A stretch of 64,000 nt of DNA from Catellatospora methionotrophica (GTDB lineage: Bacteria; Actinomycetota; Actinomycetes; Mycobacteriales; Micromonosporaceae), in contig NZ_JAAOTJ010000024.1 of NCBI RefSeq assembly GCF_011297335.1, forward strand, positions 1 to 64,000, in the 5' to 3' direction. Below are positions 35,667-46,004 of this stretch, one piece after another (the first letter of the stretch is position 1; the number at the start of each line of letters is the position of its first letter). Under the pieces are notes generated by a model. It saw nothing but the letters and a program-made list of their open reading frames with translations. It searched no databases and was not told the origin of the DNA. The position numbers were made by a program, and so were the translations under genes.

Positions 35667-37808
35667 TCAGCGCCGGACGTCGTCGCCGAGGAAGACGCGG
35701 CGTACCACGCGTTCGGCGGCGTGGCCGTCCTCCCAGGCGCAGAAGCGGTCGCGGAAGGCCGCGCGGCGCTCGCTCGACGCGTTCGCGCGGTGCTCCGCGA
35801 ACAGTGACACCAGGTCGGGGAAACTGTCGACGACCGGGCCGGGCGCGTGCGCGATCAGGTCCAGCGACGTGCCGCGCGCCGCGCGGTAGCGCGCCCAGTC
35901 CGGGGCGTAGAGCACGATCGGGCGGTCCAGCACCGCGAAGTCGAAGACGACTGACGAGTAGTCGCTGACCAGGATGTCGGCGGCCAGGTAGAGGTCCTCC
36001 ACCACCGGATACGCGGACACGTCCTGGACCTGCGGGTGGGGAGAGTCCACGCCGGGGACCAGGCGGCCGCGGACCAGCACCCGCCCGTGCGGGCCGAGCG
36101 CCGCGGCCAGGGCCGCCGGGTCGAAGGGCGGCAGGGTCAGCGGGTCCGGGCGCGAGGTCGGCATGTACAGCACGACGGTCTCGTCGCCGCCGACGCCCAG
36201 CGCCGCCCGTGCCGCCGCGGACTCGGCGGCGCCCGCGCGGGCCAGCCGGTCGTTGCGGGGCGAGCCGGTCTCCAGCGACTCGAACGCGCACGGGTAGACC
36301 CGCTCCCACGTCTCGGTGCTGTGGGCGTTGGCGCTGACGCTGAAGTCCCAGCGGTCGCTGCGGCGCAGCAGGGCGGCGAAGTTGTGCCGCTCGCCCGCCG
36401 GGAAGCGCTGCTCGTCCAGGCCCATCGCCTTGACCGGGGTGCCGTGGTGGGTCTGCAGGTGCGCCTGGCCGGGCCGCTTGCGTACGAAATCGGGGAAGTT
36501 GACGTTGTTGACCAGGTAGCTGGCCCGCGCCAGCAGCCGGTAGTAGGCGCGGGTGCCCTCGACGACGTGGGCCGTGCCGGCGGGGACCTCGCCCGAGGCG
36601 TCCCGGCCGACGATCCACACCCCGCGCACGTGCGGGGCCAGGCGGCGGGCGGCCCGCTCGACGGCGGCCGGGTTACAGGAGACCTCGCGGTACCAGTACG
36701 CGGCGTAGGCGGCCAGGTTCGGGTCCAGGGGCAGGCTGCGTTGCAGCGCGTAGTAGGCGCGGGCGAGCAGGCCCAGACCGCTCGGTCCGGAGCGCTCGCG
36801 CGTCAGCGCACTCTGCACGCCGCGCTGGGCGCGCCGCACCGCCTGCAGGGCCGTGTACGAGCGCCAGGCGCGCCGTGCGACCAGCCGGTAGCGCAGCCCG
36901 TCCGCGCCGGTGGGCGGGGCGAACCCGCCCGGGGGGCGGTAGCGGGCGAACATGTCGGCGGTGCGCAGGAACGCGTGGCGGCGCAGGTGCGGCGGCAGCC
37001 GGTCGGTGTTGCCGACGGTCTGCATCAGGTGCCAGATCATGCGCGCGAACAGCACCGGCCGCACCGGGTCGGCCCGGCCGCCCTGCAGGTCGATCAGTTC
37101 CCAGGCCCGCTCCCAGTGGGTGAAGACCTCCAGGTGGCGGGGGTTCACGGTGCGGGTGATCGCACCCTGGCGGCGCTGGCGGTAGGCATAGCAGACCTCG
37201 GGCAGCGTGACGATGCGCTCCGCGCCGACCAGCAGCGGGTACGTCCAGGAGACGTCCTCGTACCAGCCGGGGGCGAACCTCAGCTCGAGCTTGGCCAGCA
37301 GGTCCCGCTTGACGATCTTGTTCCATACCGTGTGGATGGTCTTGATCAGGTCCGGGCGGGACTGCAGGTCGGCTCCGTTGGGCCCGGCCGCCGCCGCGAA
37401 CGACCGGCGCAGCCTGCTGCGGCGCGGCCGCCCGATGGGGTACGTGCGCTCGAAGTCCACGATCAGCACGTCCGGCGACTGCTCGCGCAGCGCCCGCGCG
37501 ACCGTCTCCAGCGCGCCGGGGGTGAGCGTGTCGTCGGTGTCGACGAACCACACGTACTCGCCGCGCGCCTGGGCCAGCCCCGCGTTGCGGGCCTCCCCCA
37601 GCCCCACGTTCTGGGCCAGGTGCAGCACCTTCACCCGGGAGTCGCGGGCGGCGTACTCGTCGAAGATCTCGCCGCAGTGGTCGGGCGAGCGGTCGTCGAC
37701 CGCGATCAGCTCGACGTCGCCGAAATCCTGGTCCAGGATCGAGTCCAGGCACTCGCGCAGGTAACCCTGCACCTTGTACGCGGGTAGCACGATGCTCAGC
37801 AGTGTCAC
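35667..37808 (-). CDS. Fused GT2 glycosyltransferase and TagF-like CDP-glycerol glycerophosphotransferase
   Basis: 713 aa. Residues 1 to about 330 are a GT2 (LSIVLPAYKVQGYLRECLDS, AVDDRSPD, GLGEARNAGLAQARGEYVWF, VDTDD). Residues of about 380-700 match the Glyphos_transf/TagF family: NNVNFPDFVRKRPGQAHLQ, HGTPVKAMG, MPTSRPD and SDYSSVVFDFAVLDRPIVLY, which carry the His and Ser/Asp sites. It could both add a sugar and polymerise glycerol-phosphate-like units, giving a teichoic acid-like polymer. The exporter at 9053-10712 is the natural partner. CDP-ribitol or another CDP-alditol remains possible as substrate. Confidence 0.83.
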   Translation of the reverse strand: MTLLSIVLPAYKVQGYLRECLDSILDQDFGDVELIAVDDRSPDHCGEIFDEYAARDSRVKVLHLAQNVGLGEARNAGLAQARGEYVWFVDTDDTLTPGALETVARALREQSPDVLIVDFERTYPIGRPRRSRLRRSFAAAAGPNGADLQSRPDLIKTIHTVWNKIVKRDLLAKLELRFAPGWYEDVSWTYPLLVGAERIVTLPEVCYAYRQRRQGAITRTVNPRHLEVFTHWERAWELIDLQGGRADPVRPVLFARMIWHLMQTVGNTDRLPPHLRRHAFLRTADMFARYRPPGGFAPPTGADGLRYRLVARRAWRSYTALQAVRRAQRGVQSALTRERSGPSGLGLLARAYYALQRSLPLDPNLAAYAAYWYREVSCNPAAVERAARRLAPHVRGVWIVGRDASGEVPAGTAHVVEGTRAYYRLLARASYLVNNVNFPDFVRKRPGQAHLQTHHGTPVKAMGLDEQRFPAGERHNFAALLRRSDRWDFSVSANAHSTETWERVYPCAFESLETGSPRNDRLARAGAAESAAARAALGVGGDETVVLYMPTSRPDPLTLPPFDPAALAAALGPHGRVLVRGRLVPGVDSPHPQVQDVSAYPVVEDLYLAADILVSDYSSVVFDFAVLDRPIVLYAPDWARYRAARGTSLDLIAHAPGPVVDSFPDLVSLFAEHRANASSERRAAFRDRFCAWEDGHAAERVVRRVFLGDDVRR

Positions 37809-37890
37809 GTCGCCGTCGCCCCTCCCACGTCAGGTGTCGCGTCCCACGCTAACAACGCGAGCGGGCCTCAAACGGGTGAAACCGGGACCC

Positions 37891-39249
37891 TCAGCACTCG
37901 ATCACGTTGACGGCGAGGCCGCCCCGCGCGGTCTCCTTGTACTTGACCTTCATGTCGGCCCCGGTCTCCCGCATGGTCTTGATGACCTTGTCCAGGGAGA
38001 CGAAGTGGTTGCCGTCGCCGCGCAGCGCCAGCCGGGCCGCGGTGATCGCCTTGACGCTGGCCACCGCATTGCGCTCGATGCACGGGATCTGTACCAGGCC
38101 GCCGACCGGGTCGCAGGTGAGCCCGAGGTTGTGCTCCATGGCGATCTCGGCGGCGTTCTCCACCTGCTCGGGCGTGCCGCCCAGCACCTCGGCCAGCCCG
38201 GCCGCCGCCATCGAGCAGGCCGAGCCGACCTCGCCCTGGCAGCCGACCTCGGCACCGGAGATGGACGCGTTCTCCTTGAACAGCACCCCGATCGCGGCCG
38301 CGGTGAGCAGGAAGCGCACCACGCCGTCGGCGTCCGCGCCCGGCACGAAGCGGGCGTAGTAGTGCAGCACCGCGGGCACGATGCCCGCCGCGCCGTTGGT
38401 GGGCGCGGTGACGACCCGGCCGCCGGCGGCGTTCTCCTCGTTCACGGCGAGCGCGAACAGCGTGATCCAGTCCATGACCCGCAGCGGGTCGGTGGTGAAG
38501 TGCTCCTTGGACAGGGTGCGGTGCAGTTCCGCGGCGCGGCGGCGCACCTTCAGGCCCCCGGGCAGGGTGCCCTCGACGGTGCAGCCGGTCTCCACGCAGT
38601 CCTGCATGACCTGCCAGATGCGCAGCAGCTCGGCCCGCACGTCGGCCTCGGAGCGCCAGGACAGCTCGTTGGCCAGCACGATGTCGCTGATCCGCAGGCC
38701 GGTGTCCTTGGCCAGGGCGAGCAGCTCGTTGCCCGTCCGGTACGGGAAGCGCACGACCGTGTCGTCCGGTTTGATGCGGTCCGCCCCGGCCGCCGCCTCG
38801 TCCACGACGAAGCCGCCGCCGACCGAGTAGAAGGTGCGCTCGCGTACGCACGCCCCGGTGGCGTCGAAGGCAGCGAACGTCATGCCGTTCGGGTGGTACG
38901 GCAGCGAGCGGCGGCGGTGCAGGGTGAGTTCGAAGGTCGCGTCCTCGATGTCGAGCAGCCGGACCCGGCCCGCCGCCTTGATCTCGCGGAACCGGGCGTC
39001 GGCGGTGGCCGTGTCGACCGTCTCCGGGTCGTCCCCGGCGAGGCCCAGCAGCACCGCCTTGTCGCTGCCGTGGCCGTGGCCGGTCGCGCCCAGCGAGCCG
39101 AAGAGTTCCGCGCGCACCAGCGTGACGTCGCTGAGCAGCCCGTCCGCCTTGAGCCCGGTCGCGAACCGGTTCGCGGCGCGCATCGGCCCGACCGTGTGCG
39201 AGCTGGAGGGCCCGATCCCGATCTTGAAAAGGTCGAAGACGCTGATCAC
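37891..39249 (-). CDS. sdaA: L-serine ammonia-lyase (iron-sulfur type)
   Basis: 452 aa from the GTG at 39249 with GGAAGG 8 nt upstream; the much longer reading frame upstream is spurious. Starts [21 protein letters not shown], the defining SdaA/SdaB motif. Later [19 protein letters not shown] and [15 protein letters not shown] supply the cluster-binding cysteines. It converts serine to pyruvate and ammonia. Fused alpha and beta parts in one chain, as in E. coli. Confidence 0.92.
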   Translation of the reverse strand: MISVFDLFKIGIGPSSSHTVGPMRAANRFATGLKADGLLSDVTLVRAELFGSLGATGHGHGSDKAVLLGLAGDDPETVDTATADARFREIKAAGRVRLLDIEDATFELTLHRRRSLPYHPNGMTFAAFDATGACVRERTFYSVGGGFVVDEAAAGADRIKPDDTVVRFPYRTGNELLALAKDTGLRISDIVLANELSWRSEADVRAELLRIWQVMQDCVETGCTVEGTLPGGLKVRRRAAELHRTLSKEHFTTDPLRVMDWITLFALAVNEENAAGGRVVTAPTNGAAGIVPAVLHYYARFVPGADADGVVRFLLTAAAIGVLFKENASISGAEVGCQGEVGSACSMAAAGLAEVLGGTPEQVENAAEIAMEHNLGLTCDPVGGLVQIPCIERNAVASVKAITAARLALRGDGNHFVSLDKVIKTMRETGADMKVKYKETARGGLAVNVIEC

Positions 39250-39456
39250 GGGGTGTACCTTCCGACGCTGGAACGGACGCTGCAACAGTAGCTCCGCTAC
39301 CAGCGGGACCGTCAGCCGAGTACGCTTCGGCCGACTGGAACCGGTTCCGCGCCCCCGACCCCTCGCGTCCCCCCGTTCGCCGGCACACGTCCCGTGAGCG
39401 ACCCCAGTGAGCAGTTGGCATGCGGCCCCGGCTACATCACACGGGGGAGTTCTGCC

Positions 39457-41040
39457 ATGCCTTCTGTCTCGCGCCGCACCGCCGTCGGCGGCCTGGCCGC
39501 GGGTGCTGTCGGGGCCCTGGCCGCCTGTGCGCCCGCCGGGACGCCGCAGCGCGCCGAGCCCACGGTGCCGCACCAGCGCACCGGCGGCTCCACGCCTTCG
39601 CCGGCAGCCCCCTCGCCGGCAGGCCGGCCCCGTACTGCGCGTACTGCCAACCCGGTGCCCGCCGAGAACCGCCGTCCCGTCGGCAAGCGCTGGCTGCGGG
39701 CCGACCCGGCGGTGCGCGCCGCAGACGACATCGGGCAGCAGATCGCCGCGTACGCCTCGGCGACCAGTGTCGACGTCGGTGAATCGATCGACTTTCACGT
39801 GCACGTGGGCGGCGGGGAGCCGTACCGCGCCGAGGTCTTCCGGCTGGGGCACTACGGCGGGGCGGGCGCACGGCACGTGGCGAGCAGCCCGACCCTGCAC
39901 GGCAGGCCGCAGCCGAGGGCGGCCCGGACGCTGCCCACCAACCTGGTCGCCTGCCACTGGCCGGTGGCGTGGACGCTGAAGGTGCCCGCCGACTGGGTGT
40001 CCGGCGTCTACGTGGCGGCCTTCACCACCGCGTCGAACCACCGCAGCCACGCCGTGTTCGTGGTCCGCGACGACCGCCGCAGCGGCAACCTGTGCGTCGT
40101 CCTGCCGTTCTCGACGTACCAGGCGTACAACTCGTGGCCGCGCGACGGCCGCCTCGGGCGCGACCTCTACACCGGCTACCGGATCGACGGGGTGGTGAAC
40201 ACGGAGGAACGGTCCCGCAAGACCTCGTTCGACCGGCCCTACAGCGGCTCGGGCCTGCCCTACCTGTTCGACACCGACTACGACCTGGTGCAGTGGGCCG
40301 AGCGCCTCGGCTACGACGTCACCTACGCCACCAGCGTCGACCTGCACGCCGGGCGGATCGACCCGCTGCGGCACGCGGGCCTGGTGTTCCCCGGTCACGA
40401 CGAGTACTGGTCTTCGCAGATGCGCGCCGCCGCCGAGACCGCCGTGGCGGGCGGGGTGGGCCTGGCCTTCCTCGCCGCCAACAACGTCTACTGGAACATC
40501 GACTACGAGGCCGCCGGTGACCGGCCCGACCGCGTCATCTGCTGCTACAAGAGCACCGCCGAGGATCCCGGCACGCCGACCCGCCGGGCGACCACCACGT
40601 GGCGTGCGCTGGGGCCGCAGGACGCGGAGCAGCGGCTGCTCGGGGTGCAGTACAACGGCGTCGTCGCCACCGCCGCGCCGCTGATCGTCCAGCAGGCCGA
40701 CCACTGGATGTGGCAGGGCACCGGCGTACGCGACGGCACGGCGATCCGGCGGCTGGTCGACGGTGAGGCGGACGGCCGCGACCGGGGGTACCCGCTGGCC
40801 GAGGGGGTGCAGACCCTGCTGTCGGCGTCGCCGTACACGACGGTCAAGGGCAAGACCGCGGTGCAGAACACCAGTGTGTACGAGGCTCCGTCAGGTGCCG
40901 TGGTGTTCTGCGCGGGCACCTTCAACTGGCCGCTGGCGCTGAACCGGACGGGCTACCGCGACGCCCGCATCCAGCGCGCCACCGCGAACCTGATGGACCG
41001 CATGCTGGGTCCGGACGGCGCTCCCGCCGCCCGGACCTGA
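39457..41040 (+). CDS. DMFA2_C-like Tat lipoprotein, paralogue 2
   Basis: 527 aa, the same length as the paralogue at 15716. The N-terminus [20 protein letters not shown] is a Tat signal with lipobox Cys25, so this copy is membrane-anchored while the other is not. Shared blocks: [71 protein letters not shown] and SASPYTT. Chemistry unproven; the family name comes from a dimethylformamidase beta subunit. Confidence 0.77.
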   Translation: MPSVSRRTAVGGLAAGAVGALAACAPAGTPQRAEPTVPHQRTGGSTPSPAAPSPAGRPRTARTANPVPAENRRPVGKRWLRADPAVRAADDIGQQIAAYASATSVDVGESIDFHVHVGGGEPYRAEVFRLGHYGGAGARHVASSPTLHGRPQPRAARTLPTNLVACHWPVAWTLKVPADWVSGVYVAAFTTASNHRSHAVFVVRDDRRSGNLCVVLPFSTYQAYNSWPRDGRLGRDLYTGYRIDGVVNTEERSRKTSFDRPYSGSGLPYLFDTDYDLVQWAERLGYDVTYATSVDLHAGRIDPLRHAGLVFPGHDEYWSSQMRAAAETAVAGGVGLAFLAANNVYWNIDYEAAGDRPDRVICCYKSTAEDPGTPTRRATTTWRALGPQDAEQRLLGVQYNGVVATAAPLIVQQADHWMWQGTGVRDGTAIRRLVDGEADGRDRGYPLAEGVQTLLSASPYTTVKGKTAVQNTSVYEAPSGAVVFCAGTFNWPLALNRTGYRDARIQRATANLMDRMLGPDGAPAART

Positions 41041-41042
41041 AC

Positions 41043-41816
41043 TCACGCGCCTTCGAAGATCACGGTCACCGAGGTGTAGCCCAGCGAGCGCATCATGCTC
41101 TCCAGCGTCTTGCGGGTGTTCTCCTCGGCCCGCTGCTGCAGGGTGCTCTTCTTCGCCGCGTCGGCGAGCTGCTGCTCAGCCCGCAGCAGGGTCTCCTGCT
41201 GCCGGTTCGGGTCGCCGTCGAAGAACTCCGAGACCCGGTTGATCAGGCCGCGCTCCTCGGCGAAGACGTAGCTGCGGTCGAGGTCCAGCTTCGGCTCGGC
41301 GACCTGCGGCGGAGGCAGCGTGATGGTGACCGACTTGCGGTCCGGCGACACGACGATCTTGTCGTCGGAGAGGTTGCTGAAGTCGACGTACGCCTCGACG
41401 GTGCCCGCGGCCACGAACAGGGTGCGCTGGTTGAGCAGCCAGTCGGGGATGAACTTGCGGTCCTCCTTGAGGTCGACGATGACCTCGAAGTTGCCCTCGG
41501 CCGCGACGAACCGGCTCAAGTCCTTGATCGACAGCAGCAGCGGCGGTCCCGTGTTGTCGGTCTTCTGCTCGGCGAACGGGTTGGAGAACTTCGGGAGCAG
41601 CCCGGACGCGGTCAGCCCGAAGTAGCCACCGGCCAGCACGCCGAGCACCACCAGCAGGGCCAGCAGCGCCCGGCCCAGCCGGGACCGGCGGGGCGGCTCG
41701 ACCAGCAGGGTCTCCTCGTCGTCGTCGGGACGCTGCCGGGGCAGCGGTTCGGTCGGCCGGGACCGGCCGGGCTTGAACTCCGGCAGGTTCTGCGTCGGCT
41801 CGTCGGCGGCGCCCAT
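41043..41816 (-). CDS. DUF4230 domain membrane-anchored protein
   Basis: 257 aa from the ATG at 41816 (AGGAGACG upstream). A disordered acidic N-terminus (1-45), one membrane helix (about 50-72), then an extracytoplasmic domain with LNQRTLFVAAGTVEAYVDFS and later an Ala/Gln/Glu-rich helix, the DUF4230 pattern. Function unknown. It ends 2 nt from the convergent DMFA2_C-like gene stop. Confidence 0.75.
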   Translation of the reverse strand: MGAADEPTQNLPEFKPGRSRPTEPLPRQRPDDDEETLLVEPPRRSRLGRALLALLVVLGVLAGGYFGLTASGLLPKFSNPFAEQKTDNTGPPLLLSIKDLSRFVAAEGNFEVIVDLKEDRKFIPDWLLNQRTLFVAAGTVEAYVDFSNLSDDKIVVSPDRKSVTITLPPPQVAEPKLDLDRSYVFAEERGLINRVSEFFDGDPNRQQETLLRAEQQLADAAKKSTLQQRAEENTRKTLESMMRSLGYTSVTVIFEGA

Positions 41817-41935
41817 GTGACGTCTCCTGTCTGACCGCTGGGGGTGTACGGACACCACGGTATTACCCGACCACGACAACAAGCACCCTTCGCGGTCGGA
41901 CTGATACGCGATATCCGCGAACGGTCCGGGCGCGG

Positions 41936-43108
41936 TCAGCCGAAGGCGGCGATGCCGGTGAGGCGCTGACCCAGCACGAGCTGGTGGATCTCCGAGGTGC
42001 CCTCGTAGGTGAGCACGCTCTCCAGGTTGTTGGCGTGGCGCAGCACCGGGTACTCCCCGGAGACGCCGTTGGCGCCGAGGATGGTGCGGCACTGCCGGGC
42101 GATCGCGATCGCCTCGCGCACGTTGTTGAGTTTGCCCGCGCTGACCATCTCCGGTCGCAGCGCGCCGCGGTCGGCCGTGCGGCCCAGGTGCAGCGCCAGC
42201 AGGAAGCCCTTCTGCAGTTCGAGGGCCATGTCGGCGAGCTTGGCCTGGGTGAGCTGGAAGCCCGCGATCGGCTTGCCGAACTGGGTGCGGGTCCCGGCGT
42301 ACGCGATGGCCGTGTGCAGGCAGTCGCGGGCCGCGCCCAGCGCACCCCAGACGATGCCGTAGCGGGCCTCGGTGAGGCAGCTCAGCGGGGCTTTGAGGCC
42401 CTGCGCGCCGGGCAGGAGGGCGTCGGCGGGCAGGCGCACCTCGTCCAGCACGATCTCGCCGGTGGCGCTGGCCCGCAGCGAGAGCTTGCCGGTGATCTCC
42501 TTGGCCGTCACGCCTGCCGTGTCCATGGGCACCGCGAAGCCGCGTACGCCCTCGTCGGTGCGGGCCCAGATCACGGCGACGTCGGCCAGCGGCGCGTTGG
42601 TGATCCACATCTTGCCGCCGTGCAGTACCCAGCCGTCGCCGTCGCGGCGGGCCCGGGTCGACATGTTCGCCGGGTCCGAGCCGTGATCGGGCTCGGTCAG
42701 GCCGAAGCAGCCGATCAGCTCGCCGGAGGCCATGCCGGGCAGCCAGCGCTGCTTCTGCTCCTCGGAGCCGTACTTCCAGATCGCGAACATGGCCAGCGAA
42801 CCCTGCACGCTCACCAGCGAGCGCACGCCCGAGTCGGCCGCCTCCAGCTCCAGGCAGGCCAGCCCGTACGCCACCGCGGACGACCCGGCACAGCCGTAGC
42901 CCTCCAGGTGCATGCCTAGCAGGCCGAGCGCGCCGAAGTCACGGGCCAGCTCGCGCACCGGGGCGTGGCCGGTCTCATACCAGCCGGCCACGTACGGGCG
43001 TACCTTGTCGTCGACCAGGCGCCGGACCACGGCGCGGATCTGCAGCTCCTCGTCGGTGAGAAGCGAGTCCAGGTCGAGCAGGTCGAGGGGGAGCACCGGA
43101 GAGGTCAC
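41936..43108 (-). CDS. Acyl-CoA dehydrogenase, glutaryl-CoA dehydrogenase-like
   Basis: 390 aa, normal length. The sequence GCAGSSAVAYGLACLELEAADSG, GCFGLTEPDHGSDPANM and C-terminal LTYEGTSEIHQLVLGQ matches the GCDH branch, whose YEGT glutamate is the catalytic base. It would oxidise and decarboxylate glutaryl-CoA to crotonyl-CoA in lysine/tryptophan breakdown. No electron-transfer or lysine-degradation gene is adjacent, so another acyl-CoA substrate is possible. Confidence 0.85.
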   Translation of the reverse strand: MTSPVLPLDLLDLDSLLTDEELQIRAVVRRLVDDKVRPYVAGWYETGHAPVRELARDFGALGLLGMHLEGYGCAGSSAVAYGLACLELEAADSGVRSLVSVQGSLAMFAIWKYGSEEQKQRWLPGMASGELIGCFGLTEPDHGSDPANMSTRARRDGDGWVLHGGKMWITNAPLADVAVIWARTDEGVRGFAVPMDTAGVTAKEITGKLSLRASATGEIVLDEVRLPADALLPGAQGLKAPLSCLTEARYGIVWGALGAARDCLHTAIAYAGTRTQFGKPIAGFQLTQAKLADMALELQKGFLLALHLGRTADRGALRPEMVSAGKLNNVREAIAIARQCRTILGANGVSGEYPVLRHANNLESVLTYEGTSEIHQLVLGQRLTGIAAFG

Positions 43109-43150
43109 GAGGCCACCTTAACGGCGGCTAAGCCGCCGCAGAAGCCCGGC

Positions 43151-43444
43151 TCAGCTCAGGACCAGCACGCGGACGTGGATCTGGTGGCGCTGCTGCAGGG
43201 CCGCGCGCAGCGCCCGGTGCAGGCCGTCCTCCAGGTACAGCTCGCCCTGCCACTGCACCACGTGCGGGAAGAGGTCGCCATAGAACGTCGAGTCGTCCGC
43301 CAGCACCCGGTCCAGGGCCATCTCCAGCTTGATGGTGATCAGCTGGTTGAGTGACACCCGCTCCGGCGGGATCTCTGCCCACTGCTTGAGGGTGTACCCG
43401 TGCTCCGGGTACGGCTGCCCGTCGCGCACCGCCTTGAAGATCAC
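43151..43444 (-). CDS. Conserved small actinobacterial protein
   Basis: 97 aa. Pattern MIFKAVRDGQPYPEHGYTL, LDRVLADDSTFYGDLFPHVVQW, LYLEDGLHRALRAALQQR. The DGLHRA element recalls the substrate loop of ParB-like proteins. I recall it being labelled as a VapB-type antitoxin in some genomes, but there is no PIN-domain toxin gene here and I do not assign a function. Confidence 0.7.
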   Translation of the reverse strand: MIFKAVRDGQPYPEHGYTLKQWAEIPPERVSLNQLITIKLEMALDRVLADDSTFYGDLFPHVVQWQGELYLEDGLHRALRAALQQRHQIHVRVLVLS

Positions 43445-43479
43445 GCCTGCCCTCCCCTCCGCAACAGAGTGCGCTCAGC

Positions 43480-44139
43480 CTAACCGCCGTCGGCGACGTT
43501 ACGCGCACCCGCCGACGCCTGTGCCGCTTCCACGGTGACTCCCCAGCTCCCGCGGTGGACCACCTCGTCGAGTGACCTGCGGCCCCGGGCGAGTGACGCC
43601 GACCGGTGGTCGGCAGCCCGGTAGCCGACGGTCACCGCGCCCACCGGAGCGTAGGCCTCCGGCACGGCGAACGCCTCCCGGAATACCCCGAGCCGCTGCG
43701 CCGGGATGCCGAACAGGCACGCGCCCAGTCCTTCGTCGACCGCGGTGAGCAGCATCAGCAGCGCGGCCATGCCGGTGTCGACGTGCCAGTACGGCACCGC
43801 CCAGCGGGCCTCGTCACGATCCGTCCAGCCCTTGTCGGGTTCGGCGTACCGGTCCAGGTACGCCGACTTGTCCGACAGCGGCACGATGATCAGCGGTGCG
43901 GTGCGCATGCCGTCCAGCCAGCGTGTGCGCGTGCCCGTCCCCGGGCTCGCCGCCGTCCAGAACCGCTCCCGCTCGGCCGCCGTCTCCAGCACCAGGAACG
44001 CCCAGCCCTGCGCGAATCCCGCCGAGGGCGCCCGGGTGGCGTGGGTCAGCAGCCGCCGCACGACCTCGTCCGGCACGGGCCGGTCGGGGTCGTAGCGGCG
44101 CACCATCCGGCGTCGGCGTACGACGTCGGCGAACTCCAC
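43480..44139 (-). CDS. Nitroreductase family protein
   Basis: 219 aa from the GTG at 44139, two bases after the upstream gene stop; its ribosome site lies inside that gene. FMN-binding start VVRRRRMVRRYDPDRPVPDE, then THATRAPSAGFAQGWAFLVL and WHVDTGMAALLMLLTAVDEG. Members reduce nitro or enone groups with NAD(P)H, or act in cofactor metabolism. Substrate unknown. Confidence 0.83.
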   Translation of the reverse strand: MEFADVVRRRRMVRRYDPDRPVPDEVVRRLLTHATRAPSAGFAQGWAFLVLETAAERERFWTAASPGTGTRTRWLDGMRTAPLIIVPLSDKSAYLDRYAEPDKGWTDRDEARWAVPYWHVDTGMAALLMLLTAVDEGLGACLFGIPAQRLGVFREAFAVPEAYAPVGAVTVGYRAADHRSASLARGRRSLDEVVHRGSWGVTVEAAQASAGARNVADGG

Positions 44140-44141
44140 GC

Positions 44142-45065
44142 TCAGGCCCCGAGGTCGGCGCGGATTCCCCAGGTGCCCTGCCAGGTCTCGTCGGGGGCCA
44201 GCTCGATCAGGTCCCGGCCCGAGCGCATCGCGTCCGGCGGGCAGGTCATGGGCTCGATCGCGATCGCGCGGCGGTGCCGCTCGCCGGTCAGCGTGTGCGC
44301 GGTGAACAGCTGCCACCAGCCGAAGTTCGCGTCGGCCCAGACGTGCACCGCGCGCCCGTCGGGGGCGCTGATGCTGACCGTCGAGCCGCCGTCGCCGTCG
44401 CGCACCAGGTCGCCGAACGCCGTGTCGAGCTCCAGCGCGCCGATGCGCCGCGGCTCGGTGAAGTCGAACTCGCCCCCGGCGACCTTCGCCGCGCCGATCG
44501 GCAGCATGCGGCCGTCGACCAGCAGCCGGGTGCGCGCGGGCACCGTCAGCGTCAGGTCGTCCACAGCGTGGCCGGGGATGCGCAGGTAAGGGTGCGTGCC
44601 GACGCCGAAGGGCGCGGCGTCGGCCGAGCGGTTCGCGACGTGGTGGGTCACGGTCAGGCCGAGATCGCCCAACCGGTACTCGACGCGCAGGTCCAGCCGC
44701 CACGGGTAGCCGATCTGCGGCTCCAGCACGCACTCCAGCGCGAGCAGCCCGTCGGACTGCTCCGCCACGCGCCAGGGCAGCCAGCGCACCAGGCCGTGGA
44801 TGGCGTTGTGCAGGGACGGCTCGCTGAGCGGCAGCTGGTACGCCACACCGGCGTGGCGGTAGTGCCCGTCACGGATCCGGTTCGGCCAGGGCATCAGCAG
44901 CTGGCCGGAGCCGGCCGGGCAGAGCTCGCCCTCGGCGTACCCGTCGAGGATCTCCGTCCCGCTCACGGTGTAGCCGCGCAGACCGCCGCCGACCTCGACG
45001 ACGGTAGCGGTCTGGTCACCGTGGCTGAGCGTCCATTGGGTGCCGGACGGCCGAAAGTTGGTCAC
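44142..45065 (-). CDS. Aldose 1-epimerase family protein
   Basis: 307 aa from the GTG at 45065; the longer reading frame overlaps pdxH and is spurious. MPWPNRIRDG is the substrate-site motif, LHNAIHGLVRW holds the catalytic His, THPYLRI a second His, and IEPMTCPPDA the Glu base region. It interconverts aldose anomers. It is followed by the nitroreductase gene with 2 nt between them. Confidence 0.85.
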   Translation of the reverse strand: MTNFRPSGTQWTLSHGDQTATVVEVGGGLRGYTVSGTEILDGYAEGELCPAGSGQLLMPWPNRIRDGHYRHAGVAYQLPLSEPSLHNAIHGLVRWLPWRVAEQSDGLLALECVLEPQIGYPWRLDLRVEYRLGDLGLTVTHHVANRSADAAPFGVGTHPYLRIPGHAVDDLTLTVPARTRLLVDGRMLPIGAAKVAGGEFDFTEPRRIGALELDTAFGDLVRDGDGGSTVSISAPDGRAVHVWADANFGWWQLFTAHTLTGERHRRAIAIEPMTCPPDAMRSGRDLIELAPDETWQGTWGIRADLGA

Positions 45066-45088
45066 GAACTCGCACCCTACATTGCTTT

Positions 45089-45784
45089 CTAGGGCGCCAG
45101 GCGCTCCACGATCCACCTGTCCGCGCCGCCGTCGGGCTCCCTGCGGAAACGGAGCCGATCGTGCAGCCTGCTGCGCCTGCCCTGCCAGAACTCCACGGTC
45201 TCCGGCTCGACCAGCAGCCCGCCCCAGTGCTCGGGCAGCGGCACGTCGGCCTCGGCCGGGAACGACTGCTCGGCGGCGGCGTACGCGCCCTCCAGCGCCT
45301 GCCGGTCCGGCAGCACCGACGACTGCTCGCTGGCCCACGCGCCGAGCTGCGCCCCGCGCGGGCGCACCCGGAAGTACTCCTCGCTGACGTGCCGCTCCAC
45401 CGGGGTGATCCGGCCGCAGACCACCACCTGGCGACCCATCGCAAACCACGGGAACAGCAGGCTGGCGTACGGGTTGGCCAGCGCCTCGCGGCCCTTGCGC
45501 GAGCCGTAGTTGGTGAAGAACACGAAGCCGCGCCCGTCGTAGCCCTTGAGCAGCACGGTGCGGCTGCTCGGCCGCCCCTGCGCGTCGGCGGTGGCGACGA
45601 TCATCGCGTTCGGCTCGGGCAGCTCGGCGGCGACCGCCTCGGCGAGCCACCGCCCGAACTGGGTCGGCCAGTCCGCCGCGAGGTGCGCCTCGACGAGCGG
45701 TTCCTCGCGTACGGCCGGGCGGTGCCCGACGGCGGCCTCGTATTCACGGCGCATGCGCGCGAGGTCCTGGGGGCCGGTGGTCAA
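45089..45784 (-). CDS. pdxH: Pyridoxamine 5'-phosphate oxidase
   Basis: 231 aa from a TTG at 45784 with TTGGAG 6 nt upstream; another TTG at 45796 and an ATG at 45754 are alternatives. FMN-binding GRPSSRTVLLKGYDGRGFVFFTNY and C-terminal FWQGRRSRLHDRLRFRR with W...ERLAP are the PdxH hallmarks. It makes pyridoxal 5'-phosphate, the cofactor of SerC and the aminotransferases in this window. Confidence 0.9.
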   Translation of the reverse strand: MTTGPQDLARMRREYEAAVGHRPAVREEPLVEAHLAADWPTQFGRWLAEAVAAELPEPNAMIVATADAQGRPSSRTVLLKGYDGRGFVFFTNYGSRKGREALANPYASLLFPWFAMGRQVVVCGRITPVERHVSEEYFRVRPRGAQLGAWASEQSSVLPDRQALEGAYAAAEQSFPAEADVPLPEHWGGLLVEPETVEFWQGRRSRLHDRLRFRREPDGGADRWIVERLAP

Positions 45785-46004
45785 GATGTGCTCCAAGTCA
45801 CGTAGTCGTCCTGTCGCGCTGCGTATTGCCAGCGTAAATCGTGTCGTGCCAGGTCGCCCCCGGTGGAAATCCCGTTGACAAGGCCATCGTCGACCGAAGA
45901 TGTCGCGTCCGGCACGTGCGGGGCGGGTCGCCAAACGGTTACCCGCGGGGCAAGATGTTGCTCGAACTGAACCTAACCTCAGGTCCGAGAACCGGGAGAA
46001 CGAC

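Noticed and set aside
37891-40704. A 937-codon minus-strand frame
   Set aside because: Only its 3' part (37891-39249) is SdaA. The rest is antisense to the DMFA2_C-like gene and has no homology pattern.
43151-43444. VapB antitoxin call
   Set aside because: No PIN-domain partner gene; neighbours are metabolic enzymes. Left as conserved protein of unknown function.
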